A stretch of 13,687 bases of DNA from Chloroflexota bacterium (GTDB lineage: Bacteria; Chloroflexota; Anaerolineae; Fen-1058), in contig JACRBO010000488.1 in assembly GCA_016219235.1 (NCBI GenBank), positions 1 through 13,687 of the forward strand. The letters are read 5' to 3'. The notes under the pieces were generated by a model that saw only the letters and a list, made by a program, of their open reading frames with translations, made no database searches and was not told the origin of the DNA. Below, one piece after another: positions 6,036 through 13,658 of the stretch. A program made the translations under genes and the position numbers. How positions within the stretch are numbered: the stretch's first letter is position 1; each line of letters opens with the position of its first letter.

Positions 6036-9000
6036 TCAATCGGTAGCGGATTCAGCCGCGATGGGGATGCTGAACGCAAACGTGCTGCCTTCACCGGGAA
6101 TGCCGTTGCTGTCTACCCAGATCGCGCCCTTTTGTAATTCGATCAGGCTCTTCGTAATAGCCAGGCCCAGGCCGGTGCCGGGTTGATCACGCACAGCCTG
6201 ATCACCGGAGCGGAAGAATTTCTGGAAGAGTTTGGCCTGATCGTCGGTGTTGATGCCTACGCCGCTGTCTTTGACGGCGCACCACACATACCCGGCCGGA
6301 TTCGGCACAAAGTTCAGATCGGGTTTGGTGGCGGGGACTTTGCCCGACAGCGTGTGCGGTGGCTGAGCGGTTGCCTCGCGCGTGACTGTGATGGCGATGC
6401 GGCCGCCGCCGGGCGTGTACTTGTACGCGTTGCTGATGAGGTTCGTCAGCACCTGAATCACGCGCGACTTGTCGGCAAAGACCAGCGGCAGGCCCTCTGG
6501 AATATTCAATTCCAGTGTCTGCTGTCGATCGTCGATCTGGGCGCGTGTGGTGCGCAGCGTATCGTCCAGCACGATGTCCAACTCGATCGGTTTGGAGTCC
6601 AGTTTCAGGCGGCCCGTTTCGATGCGGCTGACTTCCAGCAAGTCGTTGACCAGCGTGCTCATGCGCTCGACGTTGGCGCGGACGACGTTGAGGAACTGCG
6701 CCTGCATGTCGGTGACCGGGCCGGCCATGCCTTTGACCAGCAGATCGGTATAGCCCTTCATGCTGGTCATGGGCGTCTTCAACTCGTGCGACACGATCGA
6801 GACGAACTCGCTCTTGGCGTCATTGGCGCGCCTGACTTCCTGATACAGCTGCGCGTTGATGACGGCGGTGGCGGCGTGATCGGCCAGGCGGTTGGCGGTG
6901 TCGAGCTGCAAAATGCCGAAGGCGTTGAGTTTGCTGCTTTCCAGATTCATCACGCCGATGATGTCGCTTTCACGTTTGATGGGCACGCTCAGCTGCGACA
7001 GCGTGGCGGGCGAACCGGCCACGTACCGCGCATCTTGCGACACATCATTGACCACGATGGGTTGACCCGATTTGGCGACGGCCCCGGCCAGGCCGCGATC
7101 CAGCGGCAGCGACGCGGGCTGATAGGTGTATTCGCGCGTCGCCAGCAACTCGATCGAGTTCTGCTCCCGATTGACCAGCCCCACCGATCCGGCCGTGGCG
7201 TTGGTCATGCGCAGGCCCCAGTCCAATGTCAAATCCAGCACGCGCTTGATGTCCAGCGACGTGTTCAGCTGGCGGTCGATCTCTTGCAGCATGCTCAATT
7301 CGTCCAGGCGCGACGCCAGCGCCTGATCCGTCATGGTGAACAGGCGGGCGTTATCGACGGCCACGGCGGCGTTGGTGGCGAAGGCCGTCAGCAATTGTTG
7401 ATCGTCTTCGTTGAAGCGATCGGCATTGCGTTTGTTGATCAGTTCCAGCACGCCGATGACGCGATCCTTGTTGATCATCGGCACAGCCACGATGGCGCGC
7501 GTGCTGAAAGCCGTCGAGCGATCGACATCGCGCAGCCAGCGCACGTCGGTCTGCGCTTCGTTGACGATCTGCGGCTGGCGCGTCTGCGCCACCGCGCCCA
7601 CAATGCCCTTGCCAAAGGGCAAGCGCTGGCCGCGCAAGTCTTCGGCGGCGGGGCCAAATGTGACCTCAAAGACCAGTTCGTTGTGCTGCTCGTCGACCAG
7701 CAGCAAGGAACCGGCTTCAGCGCCCAGTAGTTCGATGGCTTTGGCGACGATCGTTTCCAGCACGGTGCGCAGGTCGAGCGTGGAGGTGATGCTGCTGCCC
7801 ACCTCGTTGAGTACGGCCAGTTGGCGCGCGCGTTCCTCGGTTTGCCGGTACAGCCGCGTCTTATACAGCACGCTGGCCGCCTGATCGGCGATGGCGGCGA
7901 AGACCTGTAATTGCTCCTGCGTATACGTCACTTCCGGCCGAAAATCCGACACAGCCATCAGGCCCATCGGGTGGTCGCCGCCGCTGAGGGGCACACCCAT
8001 CCACGCTTTGCCCGGCCGCCCGCCCGCCTTCAAGCCGCGCCGTTCGCACTCAGCCACGTAATCGTCGGTGACGATGGGCTGCCCGCGCCGCATGATCTCG
8101 CCAATCAGGCCGGTCTCAATCGGCCACTCGTCGTCGGGATACAGGCGCTCAGTGCCTTCGATATAAAACGCAAAGCGCATCGTGCCGCGCTTCTCGTCAA
8201 TCATGGCGATGTAGAAGTTGCGCGTGTCCAGTACTTTGCTGGTCTGCGTGTAGATCAGTTCCAGGACGTCGTCGGCATCCAGCGTAAAGTTGACGGCCTG
8301 GCTGATGCGGCTCAGCGCGTCCAGTTCCTTGTTGCGGCGCTGCAAATCATCAAAGGCGATGGCGCGCTCCAGCGCCAGGGCGGTTTGATTCGCCAGCGCG
8401 GACAACAGGTTCAGATCGTCGGTGGAGTAGGGCTGATCATTCTGCTTGTGGCTGAGCGCCAGCCAGCCGTTAGTGCCGTCGCGCCCGCTGATGGGCACAT
8501 ACAACGTGGCCCCGATCGTTTCGATGCGTTCCCGATCGCCCCACAGGCCGTCCGGCAGCGCACGGTGGGCGGGCAGATATTTGGGACCCGGTTCAGACTT
8601 GATCCACTTAGCCAGCGGCCCGTCGCCCGCACACTGCGCCGCCGACAGCGGCAGCCGCGGCATGGCCGGATCAGGCTGTGCGCAGAAAAGAGCAGTCCGG
8701 GTGTCCAGCAAATACACATACAGGCGGTCCGGGTGATAGATCGCGGTGACCTGTTGGCGCAGCGTCTGGATGATGCGGGGCAGGTCGGAGATTTCGGTCA
8801 GGTTGCGGCTGTAATTCTGCAAGACGGTTTGCGTGTCCAGCCGGTTGCGAAAGAAGACGCGATCGATGGCGTGGTTGAGCCGCTGGCGCAGCAGGTCAAA
8901 GACCACCGCCACCAGCAGCACAAAAATGATCAGCACCACCGGGTTGTTGACCAGCGAGACTTGCGATTGCAGCACGACCGACAGGCCGGCCAGCAGGCCC

Positions 9001-10163
9001 AGATAAATCAGCGCCGCCGCACTGCCCATGATGACATACGTCAACCCGCCCGTGATCAAACGGTCGATGTTTAGCAGGTTATAACGCTGCATGGCCACCC
9101 CAATCGCCACTGGAAACAAAGCCAGCGTGGGCAGGTACACCAGCGGCTCAAACGCCGTGGCCGGGTTGATAAGGGCCTGCCCGACCCACAGCACAAACGG
9201 CGCAAACGCCAGCAGCGACCCCCACAGGATGATGCGGCTTTGCTGGCGTACCACCGGCGAATCGGATCGCCAGCGCCGGTAGGCCAGACTGAGGAAATAC
9301 AGCCCCGCGCTGATGCCGATCAACAGCAGCAACCAGCCGACGGGATAAATGTACGCCCACGGCGCAGACCGATCGTACAGCGCGGCGATCGAGAGCACGG
9401 CGGCGACCAGACCGGGCACATAACCCAGAAAGCGGAGCAACGGGAACCGATCGATCACGCGGGGCGACTGAGGAAAGACGGTGGCCAGGCTCAACAGCGC
9501 GCCGCTGGTCAAGCCCAGCGCCAGAAAATTAACCGGCGCCAGCACGTTGGTTGTCGTCTGCTCGAAGAGCAGCATCAGATCAATCGCCGTCAGGCTGGTG
9601 AAGAACGCCAGTGCCTGCCCGGCACGCTGCTGACCGCGCTGCCGGAAAATCCACACGCCCACCAGCAGATAGGCCAGACCCATCACGTACGGCAGGCCAA
9701 ACAGGCGCGCCAGTTCGTCGGTCGTCAGTTTGCGTACCTGGCGCGTTGTCCGGCACTCATAGATTTCGGGTGTGACCAGCGTGCCGCAGCTGCGATAGCC
9801 AGAGCTGACCAGTCGATGGAAGGTGATCTGCGCCAGCGGTTGGGGACGGGAGGCCGCCTCCACCAGCGCGCGATCGTACGAGAGCTGATCGGTGAGCGGC
9901 ACATCGTCGATGGCGACGATCCGATCGTTTTGATTGAGCTGTGCGTTGGGTCCCCAGTCGCTGCCGGTCGAATCGGTGACGATGAAGTTCGCGCCCACCA
10001 GCACCCCGGGAAACGGCACGTGCTGCGCCCAATCGATCGCCAGCACCGGCGCAACGACGGCCATGAGCACGGCCACCATCAAGCCCAGGATGGCGACCGG
10101 CCGGGTGGCGCGGTAACTTAGATCGGCGACCTGTTTAGATGGAGATGTCGCAAAGACAGTCAT
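6036..10163 (-). CDS. Membrane sensor histidine kinase with PDZ-like, ComP-like membrane module, four GAF-like domains, HisKA and HATPase_c
   Basis: A 1375-residue sensor kinase starting at ATG 10163, with AGGA about 10 nt upstream. Layout: membrane helix 22-42; extracytoplasmic PDZ-like segment about 48-125; roughly nine hydrophobic helices between 152 and 426, including the ComP-like pattern QRYNLLNIDRLI (359-370) and IDRVFFRNRLDTQTVL (433-448). GAF-like domains follow at about 450-600, 618-770, 783-940 and 957-1105. HisKA has phospho-acceptor His1126 in VSIVSHELKTP. HATPase_c has an N-box (NLISNAYKYTP, Asn1245), G1 (DSGVGI, 1299-1304), F-box (LFQKFFR) and G2 (GTGLGLA, 1329-1335), so the kinase looks active. 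An extra segment of about 28 residues (1263-1290) sits between N-box and G1. No receiver domain and no adjacent response regulator are present, so its partner is elsewhere. Signal unknown. Confidence 0.95.
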   Translation of the reverse strand: MTVFATSPSKQVADLSYRATRPVAILGLMVAVLMAVVAPVLAIDWAQHVPFPGVLVGANFIVTDSTGSDWGPNAQLNQNDRIVAIDDVPLTDQLSYDRALVEAASRPQPLAQITFHRLVSSGYRSCGTLVTPEIYECRTTRQVRKLTTDELARLFGLPYVMGLAYLLVGVWIFRQRGQQRAGQALAFFTSLTAIDLMLLFEQTTTNVLAPVNFLALGLTSGALLSLATVFPQSPRVIDRFPLLRFLGYVPGLVAAVLSIAALYDRSAPWAYIYPVGWLLLLIGISAGLYFLSLAYRRWRSDSPVVRQQSRIILWGSLLAFAPFVLWVGQALINPATAFEPLVYLPTLALFPVAIGVAMQRYNLLNIDRLITGGLTYVIMGSAAALIYLGLLAGLSVVLQSQVSLVNNPVVLIIFVLLVAVVFDLLRQRLNHAIDRVFFRNRLDTQTVLQNYSRNLTEISDLPRIIQTLRQQVTAIYHPDRLYVYLLDTRTALFCAQPDPAMPRLPLSAAQCAGDGPLAKWIKSEPGPKYLPAHRALPDGLWGDRERIETIGATLYVPISGRDGTNGWLALSHKQNDQPYSTDDLNLLSALANQTALALERAIAFDDLQRRNKELDALSRISQAVNFTLDADDVLELIYTQTSKVLDTRNFYIAMIDEKRGTMRFAFYIEGTERLYPDDEWPIETGLIGEIMRRGQPIVTDDYVAECERRGLKAGGRPGKAWMGVPLSGGDHPMGLMAVSDFRPEVTYTQEQLQVFAAIADQAASVLYKTRLYRQTEERARQLAVLNEVGSSITSTLDLRTVLETIVAKAIELLGAEAGSLLLVDEQHNELVFEVTFGPAAEDLRGQRLPFGKGIVGAVAQTRQPQIVNEAQTDVRWLRDVDRSTAFSTRAIVAVPMINKDRVIGVLELINKRNADRFNEDDQQLLTAFATNAAVAVDNARLFTMTDQALASRLDELSMLQEIDRQLNTSLDIKRVLDLTLDWGLRMTNATAGSVGLVNREQNSIELLATREYTYQPASLPLDRGLAGAVAKSGQPIVVNDVSQDARYVAGSPATLSQLSVPIKRESDIIGVMNLESSKLNAFGILQLDTANRLADHAATAVINAQLYQEVRRANDAKSEFVSIVSHELKTPMTSMKGYTDLLVKGMAGPVTDMQAQFLNVVRANVERMSTLVNDLLEVSRIETGRLKLDSKPIELDIVLDDTLRTTRAQIDDRQQTLELNIPEGLPLVFADKSRVIQVLTNLISNAYKYTPGGGRIAITVTREATAQPPHTLSGKVPATKPDLNFVPNPAGYVWCAVKDSGVGINTDDQAKLFQKFFRSGDQAVRDQPGTGLGLAITKSLIELQKGAIWVDSNGIPGEGSTFAFSIPIAAESATD

Positions 10164-10205
10164 GCTTCGATGTCCTGTACACGGGTCTTAGGACAAACTG
10201 GCTTC

Positions 10206-10235
10206 ATTCTAACATAGCTCATTTGCTTTGCACAA
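10206..10235 (-). promoter_or_regulatory. Putative promoter of the histidine kinase gene
   Basis: On the minus strand TTGTGC (10230-10235), an 18-bp spacer ending in TGT, then TAGAAT (10206-10211) form a moderate sigma70-type promoter with an extended -10 (TGn). The predicted start is near 10199, about 36 nt before the kinase ATG. Confidence 0.6.
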
Positions 10236-10325
10236 CACTGCAAGGCAACTGTAACGGGTCTGTAATGAAGGGCACTGGGTATAACGCAAAACTGTTGGGC
10301 AAGCGTGTGGCGGCTGGGCCTGCTC

Positions 10326-10349
10326 GCGATGGATTGCCAAATCCATCGC
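10326..10349. repeat. Internal palindrome 1 (10-bp stem, GCCA loop)
   Basis: GCGATGGATT and AATCCATCGC form a perfect 10-bp stem around the tetraloop GCCA. It shares the core GGATTGCCAAATCC with palindrome 2, but its outer arm differs. Confidence 0.9.
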
Positions 10350-10355
10350 CACAGA

Positions 10356-10377
10356 CGCCGGATTGCCAAATCCGGCG
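10356..10377. repeat. Internal palindrome 2 (9-bp stem, GCCA loop)
   Basis: CGCCGGATT and AATCCGGCG form a perfect 9-bp stem around the same GCCA loop, 6 nt after palindrome 1. The core GGATTGCCAAATCC is identical while the outer stem pairs differ on both sides, so pairing is kept. Confidence 0.9.
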
Positions 10378-10433
10378 GGAGCAATTGAAAAGTCACCAAC
10401 ACTTTTGCGTTGTACTCAAGGGCACTCGCTGGT

Positions 10434-10462
10434 TTGCGACGCATGGCGGCGTGTTGTATAAT
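10434..10462 (+). promoter_or_regulatory. Promoter of the B12-binding protein / meaB unit
   Basis: TTGCGA (10434-10439), a 17-bp spacer, then a perfect TATAAT (10457-10462). The predicted start is near 10469, giving a leader of about 95 nt in which I see no recognisable riboswitch. The -35 begins only 8 bp outside the right target duplication of the MITE. Confidence 0.8.
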
Positions 10463-10564
10463 CCTCGCCGCACACAACCTCACTTGATCGACACACCCCT
10501 CCCAACCAGGCCGTGAGGACATCCGCCGGCATCGGCCAGCGTTTTGCGAGAGACAGAGGATGGC

Positions 10565-10963
10565 ATGGACAAAAAGATTCGGATTCTAATCGCCAAACCC
10601 GGCCTGGACGGCCACGATCGCGGCGCCAAAGTCATCGCGCGCGCGCTGCGCGACGCCGGCATGGAAGTGATCTACACCGGCCTGCGTCAGACCCCGGAGA
10701 TGATCGCCGAAGCGGCGCTGCAAGAAGACGTGGACGCCGTAGGGCTGTCGATCCTGTCGGGCGCGCACCTGACGCTGCTGCCGCGCATCGTAACTCAGCT
10801 GCGCGCCAAAGGGCTGGACGATGTACTTGTTTTCGCCGGCGGTATCATCCCCGATGAAGATGTTGAGCCGCTTAAGCAGGCGGGTGTGACCGCGGTCTTC
10901 GGGCCGGGCACCAACACGGATCACGTGATCGAGTTTATTCGTGGGCAATTCCAGACGGCTTGA
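10565..10963 (+). CDS. Cobalamin-binding small subunit of an acyl-CoA mutase (methylmalonyl-CoA mutase beta / IcmB-like)
   Basis: A 132-residue stand-alone B12-binding domain with a Rossmann-like fold. The DxHxxG motif that supplies the lower axial histidine of cobalamin is at residues 15-20 (DGHDRG), inside [13 protein letters not shown]. The other nucleotide-tail contacts are [10 protein letters not shown] and [10 protein letters not shown]. The length fits the small subunit of split methylmalonyl-CoA or isobutyryl-CoA mutase rather than a C-terminal domain of a full enzyme. ATG 10565 is chosen because AGAGGA lies 4 nt upstream; an in-frame TTG at 10544 would add seven residues. The next gene, a MeaB-type GTPase, overlaps its end by 23 nt. 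The catalytic TIM-barrel subunit is not in the window. Which acyl-CoA is rearranged cannot be decided from this subunit alone. Confidence 0.93.
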   Translation: MDKKIRILIAKPGLDGHDRGAKVIARALRDAGMEVIYTGLRQTPEMIAEAALQEDVDAVGLSILSGAHLTLLPRIVTQLRAKGLDDVLVFAGGIIPDEDVEPLKQAGVTAVFGPGTNTDHVIEFIRGQFQTA

Positions 10964-11966
10964 GCCGATCGCCGAACTGGTCGAGCGGGCGCTGAACGGC
11001 GATCGGCGATCGTTGTCGCGGCTGATCAGCCGGGTGGAAAACGGCGGCCCCGATAGTTGGTCGGCGCTCTCGACGATTTATCCACGCACCGGGCGCGCGC
11101 GCATCATCGGCGTGACAGGCGCGCCGGGTACGGGCAAAAGCACGCTCGTCGGCGAAATCGCCAAATTCTCCCGGAAAAACCGGCCCGATCAGAAGGTGGG
11201 CATCGTCGCGGTCGATCCTACTTCGCCGTTTTCGGGCGGCGCGGTGTTGGGCGACCGCATTCGCATGCGCGACCTGTCCGGCGATGAGGGCGTGTTCATC
11301 CGCTCGATGGCGACGCGCGGCAGTCTGGGCGGCCTGGCCCGCGCCACAACCGATGTGGTCAAAGTGCTGGACGCGTGCGGTTACGATCTGATCTTGATCG
11401 AGACCGTGGGCGCGGGGCAGAGCGAGATCGACATCGCCCGCACGGCCGATACTGTGATCGTGGTGGAAGCGCCGGGACTGGGCGATGAAGTGCAGGCCAT
11501 CAAGGCCGGCATCCTGGAAATCGCCGATGTGCTGTGCGTCAACAAGGCCGATCGCGACGGTGTGCAGAGCACCATCAACGCCCTGCACGCGATGTTGGAT
11601 TTAGGCACGGCGGCGAAGGGCACGCTGCATCACGGTGTGCTGATGGCGGCGTCTGCGCCAACAGCCACATCAGACGAGCGCTGGCGACCGCCCATTGTCA
11701 AGACCATCGCCGCCGAAGGCAAGGGCATCGACGAGTTGATGGCCGCGGTGGAGCAGCATCAAGCGTATTTGGTTGAGCACCCAGACGGCCAGCAGCGGGC
11801 ACGGTTGCGCGCAGCGATTGAACTGGAAACGGTGCTGAGGGAGGCGCTGTTGAACCGGCTGCTTGCCAGTGTCGGCGCGGCGCAGGTGGAGCGCGCGATC
11901 GAGCAGATCGCCGCCCGCACGATCGATCCGTATACGGCCGCCGAACAGTTGCAACGCTTGCCGTGA
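10941..11966 (+). CDS. meaB: MeaB/ArgK-family GTPase, chaperone of a B12-dependent acyl-CoA mutase
   Basis: A 341-residue G3E-type P-loop GTPase. The Walker A motif is [12 protein letters not shown] (57-68). The metal-binding region includes [21 protein letters not shown] (89-109). The switch/Walker B segment is [13 protein letters not shown] (150-162), characteristic of MeaB/ArgK, and the base-specificity motif is NKAD (201-204). The C-terminal helices (about 280-335) match the dimerisation arm. Members of this family gate adenosylcobalamin loading and protect the mutase from inactivation; older databases label them 'LAO/AO transport ATPase'. The start is GTG 10941, inside the end of the B12-binding gene and with only a weak Shine-Dalgarno, which points to translational coupling and a shared complex. 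A terminator-like hairpin follows the stop. Confidence 0.94.
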   Translation: MGNSRRLEPIAELVERALNGDRRSLSRLISRVENGGPDSWSALSTIYPRTGRARIIGVTGAPGTGKSTLVGEIAKFSRKNRPDQKVGIVAVDPTSPFSGGAVLGDRIRMRDLSGDEGVFIRSMATRGSLGGLARATTDVVKVLDACGYDLILIETVGAGQSEIDIARTADTVIVVEAPGLGDEVQAIKAGILEIADVLCVNKADRDGVQSTINALHAMLDLGTAAKGTLHHGVLMAASAPTATSDERWRPPIVKTIAAEGKGIDELMAAVEQHQAYLVEHPDGQQRARLRAAIELETVLREALLNRLLASVGAAQVERAIEQIAARTIDPYTAAEQLQRLP

Positions 11967-11987
11967 AAAGATAGTCACCTTTGCCAT

Positions 11988-12035
11988 AAGATTCACGGAG
12001 ACTCCGAACCGCACCGGTTACGCTCCGTGAATTTT
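11988..12035 (+). terminator. Intrinsic terminator-like hairpin after meaB
   Basis: ATTCACGGAG (11991-12000) is perfectly complementary to CTCCGTGAAT (12023-12032). The stem extends by a G-T pair and two A-T pairs, and an inner stem AACCG-CAC-CGGTT (12007-12019) caps it. The right arm runs into TTTTGTGTTCTT. It separates the meaB transcript from the next unit. Confidence 0.75.
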
Positions 12036-12045
12036 GTGTTCTTCG

Positions 12046-12054
12046 TGGTAGAAT
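12046..12054 (+). promoter_or_regulatory. Extended -10 promoter of the phosphatase/prs unit
   Basis: TGG followed by TAGAAT (12049-12054) forms an extended -10 element; no good -35 is visible where the terminator arm lies. The expected start near 12061 is only about 3 nt before the ATG at 12064, which would make the mRNA essentially leaderless. AGGG at 12056-12059 would act as a ribosome site only on a longer transcript. Confidence 0.5.
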
Positions 12055-12063
12055 CAGGGCATC

Positions 12064-12675
12064 ATGACCAGGTTATTATTGGTGCGGCACGGCCGGTCGG
12101 TGTGGAATGCATTGGGACGTATCCAGGGCCAGGTCGATATCGAACTTGACGACGAGGGCTTACAGCAAGCGCAGCGGGTAGCCGGGCGCGTGAAGCAGTT
12201 GAATATTGCCGCGATCTACAGCAGTCCGTTGCAGCGGGCGCGTGTCACCGCCGAAACGATCGGCGCGCAGTTGAATCTGCCGGTGACGTGCGATGATCGG
12301 TTGATGGAATATCAGTTCGGCGTGGTCAACGGCTTGACCTGGGACGAACTGGTCGTTCAACATCCCGAACTGGCGAAGCACTGGGCCGATGACGCGTGGA
12401 CGGTGCCGATCGAGGGGAGCGAAGGCCGCGTGACTTTCGCAACCCGGGTGAAAGCGGTGATGGATGACATCATCGCCCGCCACCCCGATCAACAGGTCGC
12501 CGTCGTCGCACACGGCGGCACGTTTAGTGTGTATCTGGCCAAGATGCTGGGGCTAGACCTCAGACGGCGGCACCCGTTTCACTTTGGCAACACTTCGCTC
12601 AGTTCACTCGAGGTGAAGAACGGGGTGTTCAGTGTGCATTTCTTGAATGATACGTGTCATTTGAAAGTAGATTGA
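12064..12675 (+). CDS. Histidine phosphatase family protein (phosphoglycerate mutase-like / CobC-like)
   Basis: A 203-residue cytosolic phosphatase of the RHG superfamily. The phosphohistidine motif is LVRHGRSVWN (6-15) with His9. The supporting residues are Arg58 in SSPLQRARVTAE, Glu82 in LMEYQFG (proton donor position) and His150 in AHGGT. The length fits cofactor-independent phosphatases annotated variously as GpmB, CobC or broad-specificity phosphatases. The family is notoriously mixed in substrate, so neither phosphoglycerate mutase nor alpha-ribazole phosphatase activity can be claimed. Its ATG lies 29 nt after the hairpin that ends the meaB unit. The PRPP synthase gene follows 8 nt after its stop, so the two are probably cotranscribed. 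Confidence 0.92.
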   Translation: MTRLLLVRHGRSVWNALGRIQGQVDIELDDEGLQQAQRVAGRVKQLNIAAIYSSPLQRARVTAETIGAQLNLPVTCDDRLMEYQFGVVNGLTWDELVVQHPELAKHWADDAWTVPIEGSEGRVTFATRVKAVMDDIIARHPDQQVAVVAHGGTFSVYLAKMLGLDLRRRHPFHFGNTSLSSLEVKNGVFSVHFLNDTCHLKVD

Positions 12676-12683
12676 ATTCAATC

Positions 12684-13658
12684 ATGAGTGACGTTGTGCG
12701 TATTTACGGTGACATTCGCGTGTTTGCCGGGTCATCGCACCCGGTGCTGGCCGAAGAGATCGGCAATTACCTGGGCGTGCCGCTTAGCCCGCGTGAGATC
12801 ATTCGCTTTCCGAATGACAACATCTTCGTGCGCTTGTTGACCAGCGTGCGCGGCCAGGATGTGTTTCTGATCCAGACGCTCACCGCGCCGGTCAGCCATC
12901 ACATCATGGAGATGCTGATCTTGATCGATACGATCAAGCGCGCCAATGTGGGACGGATTACGGCGGTGATGCCGTATTATGCCTACGGGCGCAGTGACAA
13001 AAAAGATCAGCCGCGCGTGCCGATTACGGCCCGATTATTGGCAGATCTCATCAAGGCCGCCGGGGCCGATCGGTTCTTGACGCTCGATCTGCACGCGGGG
13101 CAGATTCAGGGATTCTTTGATGTTCCGGGCGACGAAGTCAGTACGTTTCATCTGCTCGCCGATTACATGATTGAGAAGCGGCTGGGACAGCAGCCGGGCG
13201 GAGCAGTGGTGGTGACCGCCGATCTGGGCTATGCCAAGAAAGGCCGCAACTTTGCCCAGGCGCTGAATCTGCCGATGGCCTTTATCGAGAAGCGGCGCAG
13301 CGGCAACGATGCCAAAGCGCAGGCGCTGACCGTGATCGGCGATGTGGCCGGCAAAGCGGTGATCCTGGTGGACGATGAAGTGGACACGGCCGGCTCGATG
13401 CTGGGCGCGGTCAACATTTTGAAGCAGTCGGGCGCCGGCGATGTGTATCTGTGCTTCACACATCCGATTTTGTCGCCGCCGGCGACGGAGCGATTGCGGA
13501 GTCTGCCGATCAAAGAGATCATCACGACGAACAGTGTGCCGATTCCTGAAGAGAAGCGCCTGCCCAATCTGACGCAGCTATCGGTGGCGCCGTTGTTGGG
13601 TGAAGTGATCCGCCGGATTCACGAAGGCCAATCGGTCGGCGCGATATTTAACGAATGA
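12684..13658 (+). CDS. prs: Ribose-phosphate pyrophosphokinase (PRPP synthase)
   Basis: A 324-residue enzyme that makes PRPP from ribose 5-phosphate and ATP for nucleotide, histidine, tryptophan and NAD synthesis. Class I motifs are visible: FAGSSHPVLAEEI (14-26), MPYYAYGRSDKKDQPRVPIT (96-115), DLHAGQIQGFFDVP (135-148, metal/ATP contact), the flexible catalytic loop EKRRSGNDAKA (202-212), and the PRPP-binding loop VDDEVDTAGSML (229-240). The usual PDVGG segment reads ADLGYAKKGRN (179-189), a variant form. ATG 12684 is chosen because the family sequence begins there. In-frame GTG 12654 would overlap the phosphatase gene and add ten unconserved residues. No clear Shine-Dalgarno is seen, which fits coupling to the preceding gene. 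The stop at 13656-13658 is followed by 29 nt with nothing notable. Confidence 0.96.
   Translation: MSDVVRIYGDIRVFAGSSHPVLAEEIGNYLGVPLSPREIIRFPNDNIFVRLLTSVRGQDVFLIQTLTAPVSHHIMEMLILIDTIKRANVGRITAVMPYYAYGRSDKKDQPRVPITARLLADLIKAAGADRFLTLDLHAGQIQGFFDVPGDEVSTFHLLADYMIEKRLGQQPGGAVVVTADLGYAKKGRNFAQALNLPMAFIEKRRSGNDAKAQALTVIGDVAGKAVILVDDEVDTAGSMLGAVNILKQSGAGDVYLCFTHPILSPPATERLRSLPIKEIITTNSVPIPEEKRLPNLTQLSVAPLLGEVIRRIHEGQSVGAIFNE

Larger units (their letters stand above)
10277..10417. mobile_element. Putative 141-bp MITE with terminal inverted repeats and 9-bp target duplication
   Basis: The left end (10277-10298) and the reverse complement of the right end (10396-10417) match at 19 of 22 positions and share the uninterrupted block AACGCAAAA. 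Immediately outside each end stands the identical 9-mer AAGGGCACT (10268-10276 and 10418-10426), as expected of a target-site duplication. There is no coding capacity for a transposase. Two central palindromes fill the interior. The parent transposon family cannot be named from the sequence; 9-bp duplications occur in several IS families. It sits between two divergent promoters without interrupting either. Confidence 0.8.

Noticed and set aside
6183..10121. Several long plus-strand reading frames (6183-7730, 7911-9074, 9240-10121) opposite the kinase
   Set aside because: They are rich in Arg, Gln, His, Gly and Asp with no domain pattern, and all are antisense to continuous GAF/HisKA/HATPase coding sequence.
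10326..10377. Reading the two palindromes as a CRISPR array or tandem terminators
   Set aside because: There are only two units separated by 6 nt with no spacer-sized insert and no T-run, and both lie inside an element with its own inverted repeats and target duplication.
10139..10516. Overlapping reading frames on both strands in the divergent intergenic region
   Set aside because: They run across two promoters, the inverted repeats and both palindromes of the MITE, have no domain and no ribosome site, and the plus-strand frame overlaps the kinase start.
10463..10564. Cobalamin riboswitch in the leader of the B12-binding protein gene
   Set aside because: The leader is only about 95 nt, shorter than a typical cobalamin riboswitch, and I see no B12-box-like sequence or suitable fold.
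10935..11588. Minus-strand 217-codon frame opposite meaB
   Set aside because: It is the complement of well-conserved GTPase motifs, and its His/Arg/Ala/Asp-rich translation is typical of an antisense shadow.
12064..12675. Calling the phosphatase CobC because a B12-related unit is upstream
   Set aside because: The units are separated by a terminator and a new promoter, the downstream partner is prs, and the family's substrate cannot be read from the RHG motifs.
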